Source: Clostridiales bacterium (GTDB taxonomy: Bacteria > Bacillota > Dethiobacteria > Dethiobacterales > Dethiobacteraceae). Taken from it: 64,000 nt of DNA. Each line of letters begins with the position of its first letter. Position 1 is the stretch's first letter. The DNA is taken from positions 62,001 to 126,000 of the forward strand of contig JAGXRM010000007.1 of assembly GCA_018335855.1 (NCBI GenBank), read 5' to 3'. Of the stretch, positions 44,925 through 53,757 are shown piece by piece. The notes under the pieces were generated by a model that made no database searches, was not told the origin of the DNA, and saw only the letters and a list, made by a program, of their open reading frames with translations. The position numbers were made by a program, and so were the translations under genes.

Positions 44925-45226
44925 TGCTTGATGTAGTATATATGCCGGTTGCAAAGAAATATTTGAAAAAAGTCAGGGATGAGAATTTAAAAAGAAAGTT
45001 TAGAGACGCAGTTCTAGAGATTAGGAAAGACCCTGGCATTGGCGAGCCCAAAACAGGCGACCTTGCAGGCTACATGGGATACGATATCCACTACAACAAA
45101 ACAAACTATGAGCTGGCCTATACTGTTGTTGAAGATGAAAAAGGAGAAGTAGTTGTTATAATTATGGCTGGAACCAGACAGAATTTTTACGAAGAACTGA
45201 AGAAGTATACAAAAACCTTAAAGTAG
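44924..45226 (+). CDS. RelE-family toxin paired with the AbrB-type antitoxin
   Basis: A 100-residue RelE-superfamily protein: MPVAKKYLKKVRDENLKRKF, DPGIGEPKTGDLAGYMGYDI, YELAYTVVEDEKGEVVVIIM and a terminal GTRQNFYEELKKY. The latter resembles the catalytic C-terminal helix of RelE toxins. It is translationally coupled to the antitoxin. It differs clearly from the other toxin in this region, so the two systems were acquired separately. Confidence 0.8.
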   Translation: MLDVVYMPVAKKYLKKVRDENLKRKFRDAVLEIRKDPGIGEPKTGDLAGYMGYDIHYNKTNYELAYTVVEDEKGEVVVIIMAGTRQNFYEELKKYTKTLK

Positions 45227-45299
45227 GGTTCAAGAAGAGAGCCCGATTTAAAAAAACGGGAGCATGCAAGAATAGTTTGGGTGCCTGGAATATAGCACA

Positions 45300-45326
45300 A
45301 AAAAAGCCTGTCAATTCCGACAGGCT
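45300..45326 (-). terminator. Terminator of tRNA-Val
   Basis: On the minus strand AGCCTGTC and GACAGGCT pair around GGAATT, followed by seven T. Confidence 0.8.
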
Positions 45327-45337
45327 TAATTTACTTA

Positions 45338-45412
45338 TGGTGGGTCGTACTGGATTTGAACCAGTGGCCCCTACCGTGTCAAGGTAGTGCTCTCCCCCTG
45401 AGCTAACGACCC
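45338..45412 (-). tRNA. tRNA-Val (GAC)
   Basis: 75 bases on the minus strand: acceptor GGGTCGT/ACGACCC, anticodon GAC in CTTGACACG, T loop GTTCAAAT, encoded CCA. It closes the accessory region that begins at tRNA-Leu. Confidence 0.95.
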
Positions 45413-45555
45413 TTATAAAATTTTGACGCATTAGTAATTTTAACAGATTCGGGGGTAAAAAGCAAGCATGACGAAACAGAAAAAACATGGTAAGTATAGG
45501 TGGGCCGGAATTAACAAAACCTAAACACAGTAAATAAAGATAGGAGGTAACATGT

Positions 45556-45735
45556 ATGGAATCTCGTGTGTCAAAAGAAAAAGACCCGATTAGCAGGGTT
45601 AAGTGTGTTGTTGATACCTGTGAATATTGGAATTCCGGCGACCAGTGCGTTGCTTCCGTCATAGAAGTACAACCTATGGATGCATCTGATACGGAAGACA
45701 CGGATTGTGCCACATTCCGCCCCAAAGATTCATAA
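45556..45735 (+). CDS. DUF1540 small cysteine-rich protein
   Basis: A 59-residue protein with four cysteines spaced as in DUF1540: KCVVDTCEYWNSGDQC and DTDCATFRP. The family is found in Firmicutes and probably binds a metal; no role is established. ATG 45556 is eight bases after AGGAGG and is preferred over ATG 45552. A strong terminator follows. Confidence 0.85.
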   Translation: MESRVSKEKDPISRVKCVVDTCEYWNSGDQCVASVIEVQPMDASDTEDTDCATFRPKDS

Positions 45736-45743
45736 TTCTGTGT

Positions 45744-45776
45744 AAAGACGTGCAGCAATGCACGTCTTTTTTTTTG
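45744..45776 (+). terminator. Intrinsic terminator after the DUF1540 gene
   Basis: AAAGACGTGCA and TGCACGTCTTT pair around GCAA, followed by a T run. Confidence 0.85.
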
Positions 45777-45871
45777 AAAAAAAGCTACGGCGGCCAGTCT
45801 TAGCAGGATGTGGGAAACAGTATACAAAATTTTTGTGAAACATATAATAGTAGCGAAAGGGGATGACAGCT

Positions 45872-46762
45872 TTGGCTACCGTTATTATCGCAGTGAAACA
45901 TGCCATGCCTGAATTGCTGGAGAGGCTTGAAGAAAGCATGTTTTTTTTTGGAAAAGGAGAAACAGGTGCCGTTCTTAAAACGGGGGATATTGATGGGTGG
46001 CCCCATGTATCCTGTGAACTGTCGGGAAATAATAGTACTGTGTCCGCAGAAGATGTGGCACTTCTTCGTTACTATCTGTCACAGGTCTTAACTGATTTTA
46101 TTACCCATAATCAGCAAACTGTTTACCTTGACCAGATTCTGGGTCAATACTACTTCTATTTTCCACAAAATGAGCGGGAAGAAATCTTGCGGTTTGCAGC
46201 CAATAAGTATAACCAAGAGAGTAAGAGCGGCAAAAGACTGGCAATGTGCGGTGAAATCCGTAATTCGCTATATCAATATCTTACAAAGCAGGGTTATATA
46301 AATCTACATGGGTTTATTGTTTTCCGTCTGCAAGAATGGATGAGTTGTCTGCGCCAGGACGTGGATCAGGCGGTTGATGATTTTCTGATGGAGAAGGAGT
46401 ATCAGGAATTTGTCAAGCTCTTAAAATATTTTGTTGAGTTGCAGCAACCCAAAATTAATCAGGTCCATGTGGTTTTAGATCTTCAAGGGAATATACAGTT
46501 ACTTGATCAGAACTACCAGCATATTGATCAAAGCGGTATGGAATGGGAGAATATGTGGGATGAGGGGGAGCAGGATGACCATCTTGTAAGTATGCTGATC
46601 ACCGTGGCACCGCACCGGGTCGTGCTGCATCGGCAGATATACACCCACTACGCAAAAGCTACAGATACATTAAAACATGTCTTTGAAAACAGAGTTGTGC
46701 TTTGTAAGCGCTGTAAACTATGTCAGGATATAAGCGGACATCTCCATTTAAAAGGAAAATAA
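45872..46762 (+). CDS. ytxC: YtxC-like sporulation protein
   Basis: A 296-residue protein of the YtxC family, conserved in spore formers; function unknown. Visible features: REEILRFAANKYNQESKSGK, then a helical LHGFIVFRLQEWMSCLRQDV and VDDFLMEKEYQEFVKLLKYF. TTG 45872 is seven bases after AAGGGG; the ATG at 45863 is too close. Ends in a terminator. In other Firmicutes it sits near thrS and infC, as here. Confidence 0.8.
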   Translation: MATVIIAVKHAMPELLERLEESMFFFGKGETGAVLKTGDIDGWPHVSCELSGNNSTVSAEDVALLRYYLSQVLTDFITHNQQTVYLDQILGQYYFYFPQNEREEILRFAANKYNQESKSGKRLAMCGEIRNSLYQYLTKQGYINLHGFIVFRLQEWMSCLRQDVDQAVDDFLMEKEYQEFVKLLKYFVELQQPKINQVHVVLDLQGNIQLLDQNYQHIDQSGMEWENMWDEGEQDDHLVSMLITVAPHRVVLHRQIYTHYAKATDTLKHVFENRVVLCKRCKLCQDISGHLHLKGK

Positions 46763-46784
46763 ACGTCGTTTGACGTTTTTTTTT
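46761..46784 (+). terminator. Intrinsic terminator after ytxC
   Basis: AAACGTC and GACGTTT pair around GTTT, then a T run. The left arm starts within the ytxC stop codon. Confidence 0.75.
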
Positions 46785-46827
46785 CATCCTTTTCATGGTA
46801 AAATAGTGGGGTGGAAGGAGCAATGTG

Positions 46828-47421
46828 ATGGTCTTTATCCTTTTACCCATAATTGGAGCACTAATCGGCTGGATAACCAACTATATCGCCATACGCATGC
46901 TTTTTCGGCCACTTGAGCCTGTCCGGTTAAGGCCGTTTGCGATAACCTTTCAGGGCTTGATTCCCAAACGAAAGGGCCAGATCGCTGATACGGTAGGCCA
47001 GATTGTAGCTGAACGTCTCTTTTCCGTGGATGAGCTTACCGCCCACTTGGACATGCCTAAGCTCCGGGCAGAAGCGGCGAAAACCGCCCGGGAAGCAGTG
47101 GGACGCTGGTGTGATCAAAAGATGGGTGTGCTGCCTGGTTCACTGCGCGATTATTGCAGCAGCTATCTGCGTGATGCTGTGGCGGCTGAAGTTGCTAAAG
47201 AGTTTCCTAAAATGACAGAAACATTTTTTTTGCGTATGCGGGAACAGGTAGACGTTCAGAATATCGTTGCCGATAAATTAAACGCGTTATCATTGGATGA
47301 TATGGAAGAAGTAGTATTATCGGTGGCACGTCGTGAATTAAAGCAGCTTGAATGGCTGGGCGGTGTGTTGGGGTTTATGATTGGCCTGGTCCAGGCGCTG
47401 ATTGCTTATTTCCTGGCGTGA
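46828..47421 (+). CDS. DUF445 membrane protein (YheB-like)
   Basis: A 197-residue protein with an N-terminal membrane hairpin (FILLPIIGALIGWITNYIAI), the family motif MLFRPLEP...GLIPKRKGQIA, a helical soluble region and a C-terminal membrane helix (GGVLGFMIGLVQALIAYFLA). DUF445 proteins are common in Firmicutes; function unknown. ATG 46828 is eight bases after GGAAGGAG. Confidence 0.8.
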   Translation: MVFILLPIIGALIGWITNYIAIRMLFRPLEPVRLRPFAITFQGLIPKRKGQIADTVGQIVAERLFSVDELTAHLDMPKLRAEAAKTAREAVGRWCDQKMGVLPGSLRDYCSSYLRDAVAAEVAKEFPKMTETFFLRMREQVDVQNIVADKLNALSLDDMEEVVLSVARRELKQLEWLGGVLGFMIGLVQALIAYFLA

Positions 47422-47426
47422 ATGCC

Positions 47427-47455
47427 TTGACAGTGCTTAATGCGAAGTTTATGAT
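47427..47455 (+). promoter_or_regulatory. Sigma-A promoter of thrS
   Basis: TTGACA (47427-47432), 17-base spacer, TATGAT (47450-47455), 35 bases before thrS. There is no room for a T-box leader. Confidence 0.75.
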
Positions 47456-47489
47456 GAGTTCAAAGTATTTTTATGACGGAGGGATCTTT

Positions 47490-49397
47490 GTGGTTATTGT
47501 ATCACTGGCGGACGGTTTAAAGCGTGAATTCCCGCAGGGGACACGAATTACAGATATAGTGGACGAGCTTGGGGGCCGGTTAAAGAAGGAAGCACTAACG
47601 GCCCGGGTAAACGGCGTGGTACGTGACTTAACGTATGCCCTTGATGATGATGCTGAAGTTCGTATTCTGACATTCGCCGACGGTGACGGGGAGGATGTTT
47701 TTCGTCATACATCCAGCCATATACTGGCGCTTGCGGTAAAAAGGCTTTTTGGTGACGTTAAACTGGGAATCGGGCCTTCTATTCAGGATGGGTTTTATTA
47801 TGACTTTGATTGTAAAGAAACGTTTGTTCCGGCTGACTTAGAAAGAATGGAAGCGGAAATCGTAAAAATTATAAAAGAGGATTTGCCGCTTGAGAGGTTT
47901 GAACTGGGACGGGCCGAAGCGATGGAATTTTTTGCGGATATGGGCGAAACGTATAAAGTGGAATTAATTGAGGATCTGCCGGCAGACGCAGTTATCAGTT
48001 GCTACCGCTGCGGGGAATTTGTAGATCTATGTGCCGGGCCGCATCTGACATCCACAGGAAAAGTGAAGGCTGTTAAACTGTTAAGCCTGGCCGGCGCGTA
48101 CTGGCGGGGCAGCGAAAAGAACCCGATGCTGCAGAGAGTTTATGGCACATCGTTTCCCAAAAAATCTATGCTGGAAGAGTATTTACACAGATTGGAAGAA
48201 GCCAAAAAACGGGATCACCGTAAACTGGGCCGTGAACTGGATCTGTTTAGCATTCAGGATGAAGGCCCCGGATTCCCGCTGCTCCATCCCCGTGGCATGA
48301 TTATCCGTAATGAACTGGAAAGCTTCTGGCGCGAAGAACATCGCCGCGACGGTTATTCCGAAATAAAAACCCCGATCATCCTGAACCGGGTTCTTTGGGA
48401 ACGTTCCGGCCACTGGGACCACTATAAAGAAAATATGTACTTTACGCAAATTGATGAGCAGGACTTTGCTGTCAAACCGATGAACTGCCCCGGCTCTATG
48501 TTGGTTTTCCGTACGAAGATGCATTCCTACCGCGACCTGCCTATCCGTATGGGAGAACTGGGTCTGGTTCACCGCCATGAACTGTCGGGAACGCTCCACG
48601 GGCTGATGCGTGTCCGTGCCTTTACCCAGGATGACGCCCATATATTTATGCTACCGTCTCAAATTAAAGATGAAGTCGCAAAAGTTATTGAGCTTACAGA
48701 CCGAATTTATCATGTATTCGGCTTTGAATACCATGTTGAGTTGTCCACCCGGCCGGAAAAAGCTATGGGTTCCGAAGAGATGTGGGATGCGGCTACTGCG
48801 GCATTACGTGAAGTATTGGAGGAGCGAAAGATATCCTTTGTGATTAACGAAGGGGACGGCGCTTTCTATGGTCCGAAAATTGACTTTCATCTCAGGGACT
48901 CTATTGGCCGGACCTGGCAGTGCGGTACGATTCAGCTTGATTTTCAGATGCCTGAGAAATTTGATCTTTCCTATGTGGGAGAAGACGGGCAAAAACACCG
49001 CCCAGCAGTTATTCACCGTGTTGTTTTCGGTTCCATTGAACGCTTTTTTGCTGTACTGATTGAGCATTATGCCGGGGCGTTTCCCGTATGGCTGGCACCT
49101 GTGCAGGCTGTGGTGATTCCCATTACGGACAGGCATCATGCATATGCAGCCCAGGTACTGGCTGAGTTAGAGGGTGAAGGGATCCGCGCCGAAGCGGATA
49201 CACGGAGTGAAAAAGTCGGCTATAAAATCCGTGAGGCCCAACTGCAAAAAGTCCCTTATATGCTGATTGTGGGAGACAAGGAAGCGGAAGCCGGTGAAGT
49301 GGGAGTAAGGGAGCGGAGCGCCGGAGATGTGGGTTCACTGCCCCTTAGTGAGTTTGTGGCTAAGATTAAGGAAGAAATCATCAGCAAAGCCCGTTGA
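47490..49397 (+). CDS. thrS: Threonyl-tRNA synthetase
   Basis: Class II synthetase of 635 residues: TGS domain (LKREFPQGTRITDIV), editing domain with HTSSHILALAVKRLFG (zinc-like HxxxH) and YRCGEFVDLCAGPH, motif 2 RMGELGLVHRHELSG and motif 3 GSIERFFAVLIEHYAG. GTG 47490 is six bases after GGAGGG. Unlike ileS and pheS it has no T-box. The infC promoter begins at its stop codon. Confidence 0.97.
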   Translation: MVIVSLADGLKREFPQGTRITDIVDELGGRLKKEALTARVNGVVRDLTYALDDDAEVRILTFADGDGEDVFRHTSSHILALAVKRLFGDVKLGIGPSIQDGFYYDFDCKETFVPADLERMEAEIVKIIKEDLPLERFELGRAEAMEFFADMGETYKVELIEDLPADAVISCYRCGEFVDLCAGPHLTSTGKVKAVKLLSLAGAYWRGSEKNPMLQRVYGTSFPKKSMLEEYLHRLEEAKKRDHRKLGRELDLFSIQDEGPGFPLLHPRGMIIRNELESFWREEHRRDGYSEIKTPIILNRVLWERSGHWDHYKENMYFTQIDEQDFAVKPMNCPGSMLVFRTKMHSYRDLPIRMGELGLVHRHELSGTLHGLMRVRAFTQDDAHIFMLPSQIKDEVAKVIELTDRIYHVFGFEYHVELSTRPEKAMGSEEMWDAATAALREVLEERKISFVINEGDGAFYGPKIDFHLRDSIGRTWQCGTIQLDFQMPEKFDLSYVGEDGQKHRPAVIHRVVFGSIERFFAVLIEHYAGAFPVWLAPVQAVVIPITDRHHAYAAQVLAELEGEGIRAEADTRSEKVGYKIREAQLQKVPYMLIVGDKEAEAGEVGVRERSAGDVGSLPLSEFVAKIKEEIISKAR

Positions 49398-49422
49398 CTC
49401 CCGGAAATATATGTGATATAGT
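49394..49422 (+). promoter_or_regulatory. infC operon promoter
   Basis: TTGACT (49394-49399) overlaps the thrS stop; 17-base spacer; TATAGT (49417-49422). Confidence 0.75.
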
Positions 49423-49429
49423 TAATTTC

Positions 49430-49545
49430 GTCAAGAAGAAGCCACCACTTCTCACCCCAAGGCATAGCCCCAAGGGTCAACAATGCAGATGTCTATTCTA
49501 TTGTTGGTATGAAAAGCAGGTGGCAGACACCTGCTTTTTTCTATT
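49430..49545 (+). promoter_or_regulatory. L20-type leader of infC-rpmI-rplT with terminator
   Basis: Untranslated leader between the promoter and infC. It ends in an intrinsic terminator: AAAGCAGGTG (49513-49522) pairs with CACCTGCTTT (49528-49537), then TTTC. Upstream is the conserved-looking AGCCACCACTTCTCACC. In Firmicutes L20 binds this leader and causes attenuation. Confidence 0.8.
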
Positions 49546-49567
49546 TATATTCTGGAGGTGATACGCA

Positions 49568-50083
49568 ATTAGTAAGGACTTACTTGTGAACGAACAGATC
49601 CGGGCCCGGGAAGTACGGGTAGTTGACAGTGACGGTGAACAACTGGGTATTATGCCCCTGCGGGATGCTCTAAAAGTCGCCGGCGAAAAAAATCTGGACC
49701 TGGTAGCCGTTTCTCTCAACGCGAAACCCCCTGTCTGTCGGATCATGGATTTTGGGAAATACAAGTTCGAACAGAGCAAGCGGGAGAAAGAAGCCCGCAG
49801 GAACCAGAAAATTATTACTGTTAAAGAAGTAAAGGTGCGTCCCAATATTGAGGATCATGACTTTGACGTAAAATTGAAAAACGCGATTCGCTTTTTGTCT
49901 AACGGGGACAAGGTTAAAGCGACCGTTATGTTCCGAGGCCGGGAGATTACCCACCCTGAACTGGGGCAGAAATTATTACTGCGCCTGGCAAAGGAAGTGG
50001 AAGAACTGGCTGTGGTTGAACGGGTCCCTAAGGTCGAAGGGCGAAATATGATTATGATTTTGACGCCCAAACAGACGAATTAA
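49568..50083 (+). CDS. infC: Translation initiation factor IF-3, ATT start
   Basis: IF-3 keeps 30S subunits free and checks start codons. The 171 residues begin [18 protein letters not shown], the family N-terminus, which requires ATT at 49568. GGAGGTGAT (49554-49562) precedes it at good spacing, whereas the GTG at 49586 has no site. ATT initiation of infC is known in E. coli and Bacillus and allows IF-3 to autoregulate. First gene of infC-rpmI-rplT. Confidence 0.96.
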   Translation: MSKDLLVNEQIRAREVRVVDSDGEQLGIMPLRDALKVAGEKNLDLVAVSLNAKPPVCRIMDFGKYKFEQSKREKEARRNQKIITVKEVKVRPNIEDHDFDVKLKNAIRFLSNGDKVKATVMFRGREITHPELGQKLLLRLAKEVEELAVVERVPKVEGRNMIMILTPKQTN

Positions 50084-50097
50084 CAGGAGGAATCAGT

Positions 50098-50292
50098 ATG
50101 CCCAAAATGAAAACTCACAAAGGTGCGGCTAAACGTTTTAAAAAGACGGGCTCAGGCAAATATAAGCGCAGCCGCGCTTATGCCAGCCATATTTTAGAGA
50201 AAAAGACACCGAAGAGGAAGCGTCGGTTGCGTAAAAGCTCTCTTGTCAGCGCTTCGGAGACAAAACGGGTACTCAGAATGCTGCCAAACTAA
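50098..50292 (+). CDS. rpmI: Ribosomal protein L35
   Basis: A 64-residue basic protein of the 50S subunit with the typical [19 protein letters not shown] start and [15 protein letters not shown]. Strong AGGAGG. Order infC-rpmI-rplT is standard. Confidence 0.97.
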   Translation: MPKMKTHKGAAKRFKKTGSGKYKRSRAYASHILEKKTPKRKRRLRKSSLVSASETKRVLRMLPN

Positions 50293-50333
50293 GCAGCGTA
50301 TACTAATCAAGGTATAATAAAGGAGGTTTCACC

Positions 50334-50687
50334 ATGCCTAGGGTAAAACGGGGCGTGACCGGTCGGGCGCGCCATAAAAAGATAATCAAACTGGCGAAGG
50401 GTTATTTCGGCGCCAAGAGCAAGTTATTTAAAACAGCAAATCAGGCAGTAATGAAGTCTTGGGCCAACGCTTACCGGGACCGCCGTAACTTAAAGCGGGA
50501 CTACAGGAAGCTATGGATTGCCCGGATTAATGCGGCCGCCCGGATGAACGGGATGTCCTACAGCCGGATGATTAACGGCCTGAAACGTGCCGGTGTTGAT
50601 ATTAACCGGAAGATGCTGGCTGATCTGGCTGTCAATGATGCGGAAAGTTTTAGCCAATTAATCGGGGTAGCGAAAGAAAACTTATAA
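50334..50687 (+). CDS. rplT: Ribosomal protein L20
   Basis: A 117-residue 50S assembly protein that also represses its operon via the leader. [20 protein letters not shown] is the family start; [20 protein letters not shown] follows. A terminator comes after. Confidence 0.97.
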   Translation: MPRVKRGVTGRARHKKIIKLAKGYFGAKSKLFKTANQAVMKSWANAYRDRRNLKRDYRKLWIARINAAARMNGMSYSRMINGLKRAGVDINRKMLADLAVNDAESFSQLIGVAKENL

Positions 50688-50707
50688 ACGAAAAAAATGG
50701 AAAGAGA

Positions 50708-50740
50708 GTCAGAAGTGTCTGCTTCTGGCTTGTCTTTTTT
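50708..50740 (+). terminator. Intrinsic terminator after rplT
   Basis: GTCAGAAG and CTTCTGGC pair around TGTCTG, then TTGTCTTTTTT. Confidence 0.75.
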
Positions 50741-50757
50741 ACTCGTTTACGCGGGAG

Positions 50758-52110
50758 GTGGTCAGGATCGTCCGCCTGAACCCTTTTTCAATGCCAAAAG
50801 TATCGCCGGCTAAAATACTGGCGGGAGGTTTTGCACTGCTTATCTTAATTGGAGCTGTGCTTCTTTCCCTTCCCATTGCCTCACGAACCGGGCGCCTGCC
50901 TTTCCTGGACGCCTTGTTTACGGCGACATCCGCCGTCTGTGTTACCGGCCTGGTTGTGGTAGACACAGGTACATATTTCACCCGGTTTGGACAAACCGTA
51001 ATTATGCTGTTAATCCAAATCGGCGGTTTGGGTATTATGAGTGCGGCCACCATCGTTTTTATTATCCTCGGGCGAAAAATTACTCTCCGTGAGCGTTTAG
51101 TCATTAAAGAAGCGCTCAACCAGTTAGATATGGAGGGTGTGGTACGCCTCGTTTACACAATAGTACTCCTGACACTGGCTGTGGAAGCGGTGGGCGCGCT
51201 ACTGCTGAGTACGCGCTTTATTCCTATCTATGGCTTGTCAACGGGGATTTATTATAGTGTGTTTCATGCAGTTTCAGCATTCTGTAATGCCGGGTTTGAC
51301 CTGATCGGCGGCTTCCAGAGTATGACACCGTTTAACCGTGACCCGGTCATCATGATGACAATACCCTTGCTCTTTATCCTGGGCGGCCTTGGCTTTACGG
51401 TTGCTGTGGAGACATACCAGCTCCGCCGGTTTTCCCGACTGACGCTCCACGCAAAAATGGTGCTGAGTATCACGTTGTTTCTACTGACAGTCGGCACATT
51501 GGTGGTACTTATTTTTGAATATAACAACCCGGTGACACTGGGCCAGTTTGGCCCGCCGGGCAAGGTAATGAATGCATTTTTTATGGCTGCCACGCCACGT
51601 ACTGCGGGCTTTAATTCTGTGCCTACCGATGGCATGTTCCCGTATACACTGTTTTTTATCATTGGTTTAATGTTTATCGGTGCTTCTCCGGCTTCCACCG
51701 GCGGCGGTATAAAAACAACGACGTTTGGCGCATTAATGATTGCCGTTGTTTCCACCATTCGGGGTGATGAAGAGCCTCTATTATATTATAAAACAATACC
51801 GGTTGAAATTTTAAGAAGGGCATTTTCCATTACGGTGATTTCTTTAGCCCTGGTTTTTTTCGTTACGCTCACCCTGATGATTACGGAACAGCTTCCTATG
51901 TTGGACATGTTTTTTGAGACTATGTCCGCCTTTGGCACTGTGGGCCTCTCTACGGGTGTGACGCCTACACTGTCACCCATCGGCCGGGTCATGATTATCA
52001 TTACTATGTTTGCCGGCCGGATCGGGCCGCTGACGCTGGTGTTTGCGTTTGCCCGTCGGTCGCGGAAAAAACCGGTTCGATTCACGTCGGAACGGATTAT
52101 GATCGGTTAA
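50758..52110 (+). CDS. Trk/Ktr potassium uptake membrane subunit
   Basis: Channel-like potassium transporter of about 450 residues with four membrane-pore-membrane repeats. The selectivity regions are visible: TSAVCVTGLVVVDTG, SAFCNAGFDLIGGF, RTAGFNSV and SAFGTVGLSTGV. Length without extra helices suits KtrB. GGGAGG directly abuts the GTG at 50758; the real start may lie a few codons on. It is followed by its regulator gene. Confidence 0.9.
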   Translation: MVRIVRLNPFSMPKVSPAKILAGGFALLILIGAVLLSLPIASRTGRLPFLDALFTATSAVCVTGLVVVDTGTYFTRFGQTVIMLLIQIGGLGIMSAATIVFIILGRKITLRERLVIKEALNQLDMEGVVRLVYTIVLLTLAVEAVGALLLSTRFIPIYGLSTGIYYSVFHAVSAFCNAGFDLIGGFQSMTPFNRDPVIMMTIPLLFILGGLGFTVAVETYQLRRFSRLTLHAKMVLSITLFLLTVGTLVVLIFEYNNPVTLGQFGPPGKVMNAFFMAATPRTAGFNSVPTDGMFPYTLFFIIGLMFIGASPASTGGGIKTTTFGALMIAVVSTIRGDEEPLLYYKTIPVEILRRAFSITVISLALVFFVTLTLMITEQLPMLDMFFETMSAFGTVGLSTGVTPTLSPIGRVMIIITMFAGRIGPLTLVFAFARRSRKKPVRFTSERIMIG

Positions 52111-52123
52111 GGAGTTGAGGGAG

Positions 52124-52780
52124 ATGAAACCGAAACAATTTGCCGTAATCGGTATCGGGCGGTTCGGCGCCAGTGTGGCCACTACCCTTTATGAGATGGG
52201 CCACGATGTTTTGGCAATTGACACCGACGAAGATAAAGTCGAGGGGATTGTCGATCAGGTGACCCACGCGGTGGTGGCTGAGTCGACCAGTGAGGCTGCC
52301 CTGAAGCAGCTGGGGATTACGAATTTTGATGTGGTTATCGTCAGTATCGGTCAGGACATACAGGCGAGCATCCTGACCACTCTTGTGCTAAAAGAACTGG
52401 GAGTCAGCTATATTGTTGCCAAGGCACGGACAGCTCTTCATGGTAAGGTTTTGCAGAAGATAGGTGCGGACCGCATCGTTTTCCCGGAACGGGACATGGG
52501 GATCCGTGTGGCGCACAATTTGGCATCCACCAATGTATTGGACTTTATCGAGCTTTCTCCCGACTATAGTATTGTTGAAGTGATCGCTCCCCGGGATATG
52601 CTCGGTAAATCATTGCGTGAGCTGGACTTGCGAGCCAAGTATGGTCTCAATGTCATGGCGATTCGCACCGCAGACAGACGAATCAATGTTTCTCCTGCCG
52701 CCACAGATGTTTTGTCCGAGGGTGATATTCTTATTGTCGTCGGTGAAAATGATGAGATTCAGAAACTGGGCAGGGCTTAG
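52124..52780 (+). CDS. TrkA/KtrA-type potassium regulator (RCK)
   Basis: Cytosolic ring-forming regulator of the K+ channel. The 218 residues have an RCK-N Rossmann domain (FAVIGIGRFGASVATTL, acidic AIDTDEDKVE) that binds ATP/ADP or NAD(H), and an RCK-C domain (LGKSLRELDLRAKYGLNVMA). ATG 52124 is nine bases after AAGGAG. Forms a functional pair with the membrane subunit upstream. Confidence 0.92.
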   Translation: MKPKQFAVIGIGRFGASVATTLYEMGHDVLAIDTDEDKVEGIVDQVTHAVVAESTSEAALKQLGITNFDVVIVSIGQDIQASILTTLVLKELGVSYIVAKARTALHGKVLQKIGADRIVFPERDMGIRVAHNLASTNVLDFIELSPDYSIVEVIAPRDMLGKSLRELDLRAKYGLNVMAIRTADRRINVSPAATDVLSEGDILIVVGENDEIQKLGRA

Positions 52781-52783
52781 ACA

Positions 52784-53566
52784 TTGACCGGGTTCATATC
52801 CAGTCCCCAGAACCGCTATTTAAAGCTTTACAGGAGTCTGGCTAAGCGGAGAACCAGAGACGGTTTGTCTCTTCTGCCTCTGGAAGGTATCCGGTTGGTG
52901 AAGGATGCTCTCCAACGCGGTATTGTGCCGGAAGCGGTCTTGTTGCGTGAAGGGGAGTCTTGGGAAATGACTTTGGGTACAGATTTGGATGTTCCGGTTT
53001 TTACCGTAGAGCAGAAGCTGTTTGATAAAATTGCGTTCACCGATTCGCCCCAGGGAATTATTGCTATTGTTCCCCGCCCTGCTTATACTGTTGAAGATAT
53101 CTTTTCAGATGAAAAGGCTTTAATTCTCATCGCTGACAGACTGCAGGATCCGGGAAATCTGGGGACAATGATTCGGTCAGCGGCCGCGGCGGGAGCAAGC
53201 GGGGCCGTACTGCTGCCCGGCACGGTAGACGTCACGAATCCTAAAGTGCTCAGGGCTACTATGGGGACATATTTTGACTTTCCCGTGGTGGAAGCGTCAT
53301 TTGACAGGGTTATAACTCGGATTCGAGAGCGAGGCATACAGTTGGTGACGACCAGTGCCGATGCAGATATTCCCTACGACCACTTTGACTGGACTGTGCC
53401 AACTGCGGTACTGATTGGCAACGAAGGCACCGGCGTGTCTGAGATAGCGGCACAAGCGGCCGACGCCGTTGTTTCCGTACCGATGTCCGGTGACGTGGAG
53501 TCATTAAACGCGGCGGTGGCGATGTCGGTCATTTTCTTTGAAGCCGCCCGTCAACGGCGGGCATAA
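52784..53566 (+). CDS. SpoU/TrmH-family RNA 2'-O-methyltransferase
   Basis: A 260-residue SPOUT knot methyltransferase with an N-terminal substrate-binding domain (LPLEGIRLVKDAL) and the three SpoU motifs: LQDPGNLGTMIRSAAAAG, LIGNEGTGVS, and VPMSGDVESLNAAVAMSV. Related to RlmB/YsgA, found next to pheST in many Firmicutes. Probably modifies 23S rRNA. TTG start is the only option near the trkA stop. Confidence 0.88.
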   Translation: MTGFISSPQNRYLKLYRSLAKRRTRDGLSLLPLEGIRLVKDALQRGIVPEAVLLREGESWEMTLGTDLDVPVFTVEQKLFDKIAFTDSPQGIIAIVPRPAYTVEDIFSDEKALILIADRLQDPGNLGTMIRSAAAAGASGAVLLPGTVDVTNPKVLRATMGTYFDFPVVEASFDRVITRIRERGIQLVTTSADADIPYDHFDWTVPTAVLIGNEGTGVSEIAAQAADAVVSVPMSGDVESLNAAVAMSVIFFEAARQRRA

Positions 53567-53585
53567 AAAAACATCAGCGATTTTC

Positions 53586-53614
53586 TTGTGCAGCCTTTTG
53601 CCATATGCTATAAT
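53586..53614 (+). promoter_or_regulatory. Promoter of the yqzL-pheST unit
   Basis: TTGTGC (53586-53591), 17-base spacer, TATAAT (53609-53614). Confidence 0.7.
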
Positions 53615-53652
53615 AAAGGCAGTCCCATTCCAGATACAGAGGAGTGGTCCCA

Positions 53653-53757
53653 ATGAGATTGAACGCTGATATATTCTGGATGATTTTTGAGAGGACTGGT
53701 TCTGTAACAGCATATCTTCTTTATAAGCAAATGGCTACATCTTCAACCATATGCTAA
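53653..53757 (+). CDS. yqzL: YqzL-like small protein
   Basis: A 34-residue product (RLNADIFWMIFERTGSVTAY, LLYKQM) with the YqzL family pattern FW-x3-F-x-x-TG-x3-AYLLYK. GAGGAG lies upstream of the ATG at good spacing. It sits between the promoter and the pheS T-box, so it is transcribed whether or not the T-box terminates. Function unknown; the family is conserved in spore formers. Confidence 0.75.
   Translation: MRLNADIFWMIFERTGSVTAYLLYKQMATSSTIC

Noticed and set aside
47422-47489. Possible T-box leader for thrS
   Set aside because: Only 68 bases separate the DUF445 stop from thrS; there is a sigma-A promoter but no T-box core or terminator.
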